Of a stretch of DNA of 27,038 bases, positions 23,096 to 27,038 are shown in pieces. Both the position numbers and the translations under genes were made by a program. Origin of the DNA: CAYIEH01 sp964362385 (GTDB lineage: Bacteria > Patescibacteriota > Minisyncoccia > UBA6257 > UBA9933); the NCBI GenBank assembly GCA_964362385.1, contig CAYIEH010000008.1, positions 1 to 27,038 of the forward strand. The letters run 5' to 3'. Each line of letters starts with the position of its first letter. Positions within the stretch are counted from its first letter, which is position 1. Below the pieces are notes generated by a model. The model searched no databases and was not told where the DNA came from. It saw only the letters and a program-made list of their open reading frames with translations.

Positions 23096-23347
23096 ATGAA
23101 ACCGGAAGAAGTTTTGGAAAGAATAAGAAAAGTTCCTATTTCTTACACAAGGGTGCTATTAAAAGATGGCACGATTAAAAAGGTTTCAGGCACGACCCCC
23201 GAACAACTTGTACGCATTATTGAAGTCGGCAACAATGGGGAACAAACTTTGCTTTGCGCGTCTGACAACGGTATTCCTGGTGATGCTGGTTTAATTCTGA
23301 ACAAGGAAGAAACTATTAAAGTGGCAGACATCAAATATATTCTGTAA
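23096..23347 (+). CDS. Small protein of unknown function
   Basis: 83 residues, soluble, beginning MKPEEVLERIRKVPISYTRV. It has the strongest ribosome site outside the DGR, ATGGAGGTGAAAG directly before the ATG, and its own terminator downstream, so it is probably well expressed as a single-gene unit. Predicted mixed alpha/beta with the repeated idea of strands around LLKDGTIKKVSG and GLILNKEETIKVADIKYIL. No family recognised. Confidence 0.7.
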   Translation: MKPEEVLERIRKVPISYTRVLLKDGTIKKVSGTTPEQLVRIIEVGNNGEQTLLCASDNGIPGDAGLILNKEETIKVADIKYIL

Positions 23348-23361
23348 TAAGTAGGTAAGTT

Positions 23362-23394
23362 AAAATGAGAGGAATTTAAAATTCCTCTCATTTT
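23362..23394. terminator. Terminator, 16-bp palindromic arms
   Basis: AAAATGAGAGGAATTT and its reverse complement flank a single central A, with TTTTT at the right end and AAAA at the left. It functions for the small plus-strand gene and possibly for the minus-strand tRNA-Leu coming from the right. Confidence 0.88.
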
Positions 23395-23514
23395 TCTTTC
23401 GGGCAGTGCGGAATTTCCCCTTGAACTCCCTTCCGCGTCGCCCTCGCGTGAGTTTAAGCTTTTCGTCCGCGAAGCGCGGCCAATCTCCTCGGCAAAAATC
23501 CGAAAGTTTGATAT

Positions 23515-23600
23515 TGGTGGGCGAGGTGGGATTCGAACCCACATGGGATTACTCCCATACGATTTTGAGTCGTACGCGTAAACCGTTCCGCCACTCGCCC
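23515..23600 (-). tRNA. tRNA-Leu (anticodon CAA)
   Basis: Minus strand: acceptor GGGCGAG/CTCGCCC, discriminator A and encoded CCA (23515-23517). Anticodon stem TACGA/TCGTA closes loop CTCAAAA, anticodon CAA (reads TTG). Class II variable arm TGGGA-GTAA-TCCCA and a T-arm with GTTCGAATC. A plus-strand frame across it yields the well-known spurious VGEVGFEPT peptide. Confidence 0.95.
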
Positions 23601-23730
23601 ATATATTTAAAAATAAAATTAGTGCGGGGTAAACCCGCCCGCCTTTCGTCTAATTCGGATTTTACTTAAATACCATTTTCGGAAAATAAATCGAAAGTTG
23701 ATATTCAAATGTCAAAAGAAGGTTTTTGGC

Positions 23731-23773
23731 GGACAGGTCTGCCAACCTGTCCCGTAGCAAGCTTTGCTTCGGG
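23731..23773. repeat. Two adjacent palindromic repeats
   Basis: GGACAGGT/ACCTGTCC (23731-23738 with 23745-23752) is followed by CCCG-T-AGCAA ... TTGCT-T-CGGG (23751-23773, one T-T mismatch). The second belongs to the CCCCGTAGC family seen at 11676 and 18726. They lie in a 389-bp stretch (23601-23989) with no protein gene; the other content is the 34-bp palindrome and promoter listed separately, and a small GCGGG-GTAAA-CCCGC hairpin near 23624. Confidence 0.55.
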
Positions 23774-23893
23774 GTTCCAACACCCGGGCTGATTTGGATA
23801 TTGAAATTTTATTCTTTCTGCGATTTTTGTCAAAATTTTTATTTAATTATTAAATTAAATTTCAAAACCCTAAAACTTAAGGCATTTTGATGA

Positions 23894-23927
23894 TTACAAT
23901 ATTGGTGCGATCGCACCAATATTGTAA
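23894..23927. promoter_or_regulatory. 34-bp perfect palindrome centred on GCGATCGC
   Basis: Two exact 17-bp arms, TTACAATATTGGTGCGA and its complement, meet at 23910/23911. It ends about 25 bp upstream of the -35 box of the winged-helix gene. Perfect symmetry without a loop favours a dimeric protein-binding site over an RNA hairpin, and autoregulation by the adjacent regulator is a natural hypothesis. No T run follows, so it is not a standard terminator. Confidence 0.6.
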
Positions 23928-23951
23928 GAGGTTTAAATTTGTTTGTGTTGC

Positions 23952-23981
23952 TTGACATTTATTCGCGGCGCCTCTTAAAAT
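23952..23981 (+). promoter_or_regulatory. Promoter giving a nearly leaderless regulator mRNA
   Basis: TTGACA (23952-23957), 18-bp spacer, TAAAAT (23976-23981). The predicted transcript start is at about 23988, only a base or two before ATG 23990, so the mRNA may be leaderless; no Shine-Dalgarno is present. Confidence 0.5.
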
Positions 23982-23989
23982 GCTTTTTA

Positions 23990-24823
23990 ATGTCCCAAAA
24001 TCACGAATTTATAAAAAATCGGTCTTTTGAAATCGCTTGGGCGGTTTTCAGATGCGCTTCGCTGGTCAAGCAGGAGAAATTAAAGAAAGAATTGGAAGAT
24101 GCCGCAATTGAACTGCTTTCCCATCACAGCCATTTTAGTTCTCGCGAAAATATCTTAAGGCGCCATAAAAAACATTCTTTAATCCGTGGCGAGTCTTGTT
24201 GGGCTGTTGAAAAATTGACTTCTTTTATTAAATTATCCGAAGCAATAGGCGAAATTAAAATTATCAACGCGCGGGTGCTTTACCGGGAACTTGATAATAT
24301 ATCCCAGGCGATTCAGAAAATATCCGAAGAATTAAGCCAAAAGCCGGAAGAAGAAATTTTGATAGAAAATATTTTTTCAACCCATTTGCCAAAATCAGAC
24401 TTGACAGTGAGCGAAGTTAAGGCGTCAAAAATGCCTATTTCCGAACAGTCCCGCCAAGGCGGAATATACGGGGCAAGGGTTGTAAAAGAATTCGGCAATG
24501 GTTCGGCAAAGCTCACCACAAGTAGTTCGGCAAGCTCTTCACAAGATAATTCGGCAAAGGCGAGTTCGGCAATCACTAAGCCAGACGATTTAATAAGGGA
24601 AAATCAAGAAAATCCATCTCTTGATTCATGGCAAGACCTTATTTTCCGTAAAATAAGAGAATTCGGCAAAGCATCAACCAAGGAGATTGCCGGATTCTTC
24701 CCGGAAATCAGCGAACGAACCGTACGATTTTATCTTCAAAGACTCTCGGAGATTGGTCTAATTGAGCGAATAGGCACAAGCGGCCCGGGCAGCTATTACA
24801 TATATAAAAAGACTGCCAATTAG
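23990..24823 (+). CDS. Winged-helix DNA-binding protein with a repeat-derived linker
   Basis: 277 residues from ATG 23990 (a TTG at 23939 would put the promoter inside the gene). The N-terminal ~130 residues are helical (FEIAWAVFRCASLVKQEKLK, LRRHKKHSLIRGESCWAVEK, AIGEIKIINARVLYRELDNI), possibly a four-helix bundle. A low-complexity Ser/Ala/Lys linker (~165-200) contains five TTCGGCAA words in its DNA. The C-terminus is a clear HTH/winged helix: KIREFGKASTKEIAGFF, ISERTVRFYLQRLSEIGLIER, then the wing GPGSYYIYK. A transcription regulator of unknown targets; the palindrome upstream may be its operator. Confidence 0.72.
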   Translation: MSQNHEFIKNRSFEIAWAVFRCASLVKQEKLKKELEDAAIELLSHHSHFSSRENILRRHKKHSLIRGESCWAVEKLTSFIKLSEAIGEIKIINARVLYRELDNISQAIQKISEELSQKPEEEILIENIFSTHLPKSDLTVSEVKASKMPISEQSRQGGIYGARVVKEFGNGSAKLTTSSSASSSQDNSAKASSAITKPDDLIRENQENPSLDSWQDLIFRKIREFGKASTKEIAGFFPEISERTVRFYLQRLSEIGLIERIGTSGPGSYYIYKKTAN

Positions 24824-24969
24824 TGGCCAAGATTTACTACGGGGTGAAACAAATGGCGCATTGCCTCGTTTTATTTATAATCCCCATTTTGAGCAAGATA
24901 GTGGATAACTGCGATTGACAAGCAGCGGATAGGGATTAAACTTAAAATATAGACAAAATTATATTGATA

Positions 24970-25101
24970 GGTTTAGAGTGAGGCTAAACCGCAATAATGA
25001 TTAGCCGCTATTAATTAGTGGTTAATCAAATTAACAAATATTTTCAATTATTTGTTGATTGTTTTTATTATCGCCTCACTTTAAAAATTAGTGAGTTTTT
25101 T
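24970..25101 (+). ncRNA. Multi-hairpin RNA element with competing helices (attenuator/riboswitch-like candidate)
   Basis: Within the gene-free 24824-25493 interval. H1: GGTTTAG-AGTGAGG-CTAAACC (24970-24990). H2: a 12-bp stem GATTAGCCGCTA/TAGTGGTTAATC (24999-25027). H3: a 12-bp stem AATTAACAAATA/TATTTGTTGATT (25029-25060). H4: CTCACT-N9-AGTGAG (25075-25095) followed by six T. Positions 24972-24984 also pair with 25073-25085 over 13 bp (one G-U), a helix that would enclose H2 and H3 and exclude both H1 and H4. A TTGACA (24915-24920) with TAAACT 16 bp on may be its promoter. No known RNA family was recognised. Confidence 0.5.
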
Positions 25102-25206
25102 GTTTTTAGCGGTTAGTGTTAAACACTAATCACTACTCTAAGATGTCAGAACTGTTCAGTTATTAAGCTTAGCAGCCTAACCTCCCGCCAACCTCCCGCC
25201 AACCTC

Positions 25207-25270
25207 ACAGGTGGCGAGGCGCGCCTTAAAAAGGCGGCACAGGTGGCGAGGCTCGCCTTAAAAAGGCGGC
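25207..25270. repeat. Tandem duplication of a 32-bp GC-rich unit
   Basis: Copies 25207-25238 and 25239-25270 differ by one base. Each contains GCCTT-AAA-AAGGC, a small hairpin, and AGGTGGCGAGG. Immediately upstream, CCTCCCGCCAA occurs twice in tandem (25190-25211 region). The GC content is far above the surroundings. Confidence 0.75.
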
Positions 25271-25325
25271 ACAAGGCACGGCAGCGGGTCGGTTAATAAT
25301 TCGGATAGTTTTCGGAAAAACCAAT

Positions 25326-25372
25326 CCTTCGGCAAGCTTAATTCGCAAGATGCGAATAAGCGGAATCGAAGG
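25326..25372. repeat. Long hairpin of the CCTTCGGCAAGCT repeat family
   Basis: CCTTCG (25326-25331) pairs with CGAAGG (25367-25372), and inside it GCTTAATTCGC pairs with GCGAATAAGC (one bulged A) around a short loop. This is an intergenic, fully folded member of the family found in frame in the dehydrogenase, gap and regulator genes. The rest of 25277-25493 holds a CTCACA/TGTGAG dyad (25438-25469) and no recognised gene. Confidence 0.7.
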
Positions 25373-25493
25373 GCAAAATTAAATAAATGTCGATATAAAG
25401 AGAATCATAAATTAGCGAAACATTACGAAATTTTATCCTCACACTATTCGTAAATTTCTAGTTTGTGAGCTCGTACAAAACACAAAATTTAAA

Positions 25494-27038
25494 ATGAGTA
25501 CTACATTTAAGAAGATTGCTGCCACGGGTCTTGCTTTGGCAACCGCAACCTGGCTTTCAGGAGGCGTGATGTTTGCTTCAGCTGCAGACGTTACGATTCA
25601 AGATTTATTGAATCAGATCGCTCAGTTGCAGGCGCAAATCGCCGCTTTGCAAGGCGGAGCAACTGCCACAACATCTTCCTTTGCCAAAGACCTTACTTTG
25701 GGTTCAACAGGAGATGATGTTAAGGCCTTGCAGCAATTTTTGAATTCAAAAGGTTATGCAGTTGCTTCGTCAGGAGCCGGTTCAGTGGGTAATGAAACCA
25801 CTTATTTCGGTTCAAGGACAACAGCAGCTTTGGCAAAATATCAGGCAGCGGTCGGAATTTCTCCGGCAGTCGGATATTTTGGTCCTAAAACCAGAGCCTA
25901 TGTTAATTCATTGGCTGCTGGCACTACCGGAGGCACCACAACTGGCGGCACCACAACTGGTGGCACTACTGTTGTAGCCCCGGCAACAGGATTATCCGTT
26001 TCATTAGCTTCAGATAATCCGGCAGCGGGATCTTTGATTTCCGGCGCCGCGAGAGTTGAAGTTTTGAAAACGGCGTTTACTGCCGGCACATCCGGCGGCG
26101 TAACGTTCAACGGAATCAAGTACACCAAAACAGGAGTGCTTTCTGACACAGCCGTTAATAATGCTTACTTGATTGAAGGCGGCAAAGTTGTTGCTCAATT
26201 CTCTTCAATTTCAGGAGGAGTAATTACTTTCACTGGCCTTAATTTGGGCATTAATGCCGGTCAGACCAGATACTTCACTTTAGGAATTGACCCGGCGTCA
26301 GGATTGACAGCTGGCAACACCGTTGCGTTTAAATTGAACGCCGCGGCTGATGTTACCGCAGTTGACAGCGTGAATACTGCCATTACCCCATCAGGAACTT
26401 TCCCGATGAACGGTAATACCCAAACTATTACCTCGGTTTCCAACCCGAGCATCGCCACTTTGACGATTGCATCGTCTTCAGCTGGAACAGCGGTTTACGC
26501 CGGCACAACCAATGTTTTGGTTTCTGCCTGGACATTAACTGCTGGCAACAGCAAAGTTAACTTGAAATCAATCAAGTATACTATTGTTGGTTCAGCCGCA
26601 AAAGCAGACATTCAAAATGTTAAATTAACGATTAACGGCACTCAAGTCGGTTCAACATTGGCTGCGGTTGCAAGCGACGGCGCCGCGTATTTTGATTTGA
26701 CTTCAGCTCCGGCTTCAATTCAAACCGGCAGCTCAAATCTGCAGATCTACGCCGACATTATGGGCAGCCCGAGCTTTAACTTTGACTTTGGTATCTTGAA
26801 TACCTTTGATGTCTTAGCTACTGACTCAACCTACAATAGCCCGATTTCAGTTACGGTAAATGGCGGTTCAACTGGTTCAACCAGCGGCCACCAGGTTACC
26901 ATTAACCAGGGCGCGATTACGGTTACCGCGGCTTCAGACACGCCGACCGGCAATATTGCCAAAGGCGGTTCAGGAACCACTTTAGCCAAATTCAACATTT
27001 ACGCGGCTGGCGAAGCTGTAAAAGTCAAATTCATTGAC
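25494..27038 (+). CDS. Secreted surface protein with peptidoglycan-binding domain (3' end beyond window)
   Basis: 515 codons without a stop to the window edge. Residues 1-31 are a signal peptide (KK, hydrophobic core, cleavage near ASA-A at 28-31). A short coiled-coil, LLNQIAQLQAQIAALQ, is followed by a peptidoglycan-binding-like domain (~62-142: LTLGSTGDDVKALQQFLNSK, then YFGSRTTAALAKYQ and GYFGPKTRAYVNSL). A Gly/Thr linker (GGTTTGGTTTGGTT) leads into long Ser/Thr/Ala/Gly-rich beta-type repeats with NAGQTRYFTLGID and SNLQIYADI. Such proteins are candidates for the CPR cell-surface (S-layer-like) coat. The start has no good Shine-Dalgarno, and the upstream 670 bp carry structured RNA and repeats. 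Confidence 0.85.
   Translation, partial: MSTTFKKIAATGLALATATWLSGGVMFASAADVTIQDLLNQIAQLQAQIAALQGGATATTSSFAKDLTLGSTGDDVKALQQFLNSKGYAVASSGAGSVGNETTYFGSRTTAALAKYQAAVGISPAVGYFGPKTRAYVNSLAAGTTGGTTTGGTTTGGTTVVAPATGLSVSLASDNPAAGSLISGAARVEVLKTAFTAGTSGGVTFNGIKYTKTGVLSDTAVNNAYLIEGGKVVAQFSSISGGVITFTGLNLGINAGQTRYFTLGIDPASGLTAGNTVAFKLNAAADVTAVDSVNTAITPSGTFPMNGNTQTITSVSNPSIATLTIASSSAGTAVYAGTTNVLVSAWTLTAGNSKVNLKSIKYTIVGSAAKADIQNVKLTINGTQVGSTLAAVASDGAAYFDLTSAPASIQTGSSNLQIYADIMGSPSFNFDFGILNTFDVLATDSTYNSPISVTVNGGSTGSTSGHQVTINQGAITVTAASDTPTGNIAKGGSGTTLAKFNIYAAGEAVKVKFID

Noticed and set aside
23406..23669. ORF containing VGEVGFEPTWDYSHTI
   Set aside because: This is the classic false peptide produced by reading a tRNA-Leu gene on the wrong strand; tRNA-Leu(CAA) is at 23515-23600.
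23894..23927. Cyanobacterial HIP1 repeat
   Set aside because: The core GCGATCGC matches HIP1, but it was noticed only here, inside a much longer perfect palindrome; an operator is more likely.
25190..25270. CRISPR array
   Set aside because: The repeats are directly tandem without unique spacers and no cas genes are present.
1..27038. Alternative genetic code (TGA as Gly, as in Gracilibacteria and Absconditabacteria)
   Set aside because: TGA ends several well-bounded genes (hepT, the MFS-like gene, the 418-aa gene) and no conserved protein needs TGA read-through.

Overview
The window looks like part of a small-genome Candidate Phyla Radiation (Patescibacteria, probably Parcubacteria-type) chromosome. 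This is inferred from gene content and style: low-GC codon use, tightly packed genes with few Shine-Dalgarno sites, a cupin-type glucose-6-phosphate isomerase, a separate transketolase N-terminal subunit, a membrane-anchored ClpC-like AAA+ protein, DUF5674, and a large secreted surface protein with a peptidoglycan-binding domain. The code is standard (TGA, TAA and TAG all act as stops). A run of exactly 100 N at 17914-18013 is an assembly gap of unknown true length.

Layout: 61-657 clpP, then a terminator. 790-4248 (+) is a compact, probably single operon: 2-hydroxyacid dehydrogenase, a 50-aa zinc ribbon, GAPDH, DUF5674, a small helical protein and rpiB. 4234-6970 is a complete diversity-generating retroelement (DGR): target gene with a 3' variable repeat (VR), two hairpins, a template repeat (TR) RNA region, avd on the opposite strand, and the reverse transcriptase. 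7007-7622 is a HEPN/MNT toxin-antitoxin pair (mntA-hepT). Below a 48-bp palindromic terminator, 7666-14052 runs on the minus strand: trpS, a small unknown, RNase J, tRNA-Leu(CAG), cupin GPI, an oligopeptide-type binding protein, secG and a PF04020 membrane protein. 14254-22966 (+) carries a TM-helix (MscS-like) protein, an unknown membrane protein, the ClpC-like AAA+ protein (broken by the gap), a half-size MFS-like protein, transketolase N-subunit, two unknowns, a PrsW-type protease and Hsp20. The last part has a small unknown, tRNA-Leu(CAA), a winged-helix regulator, a 670-bp non-coding region with a multi-hairpin RNA candidate, and the start of a secreted surface protein that runs off the window.

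The main system is the DGR. VR (4938-5072) and TR (5448-5582) align without gaps over 135 bp and differ at 20 positions, every one an A in the TR. All ten Asn (AAY) codons of the TR are changed in the VR. The RT has DGR-type motifs (LPLGNLTSQ, YCDD) and Avd is recognisable by its C-terminal LGGW. Two features of the layout stand out: avd is antisense and overlaps the RT start, and target, TR and RT appear to be separate transcription units.

Other signals: a family of small palindromic repeats (core CCTTCGGCAAGCTCAGG) lying between genes and also in frame inside conserved enzymes; a GC-rich cassette bounded by 19-bp inverted repeats; a duplicated gene start with only synonymous changes; and a riboswitch-like set of mutually exclusive helices upstream of the surface protein.
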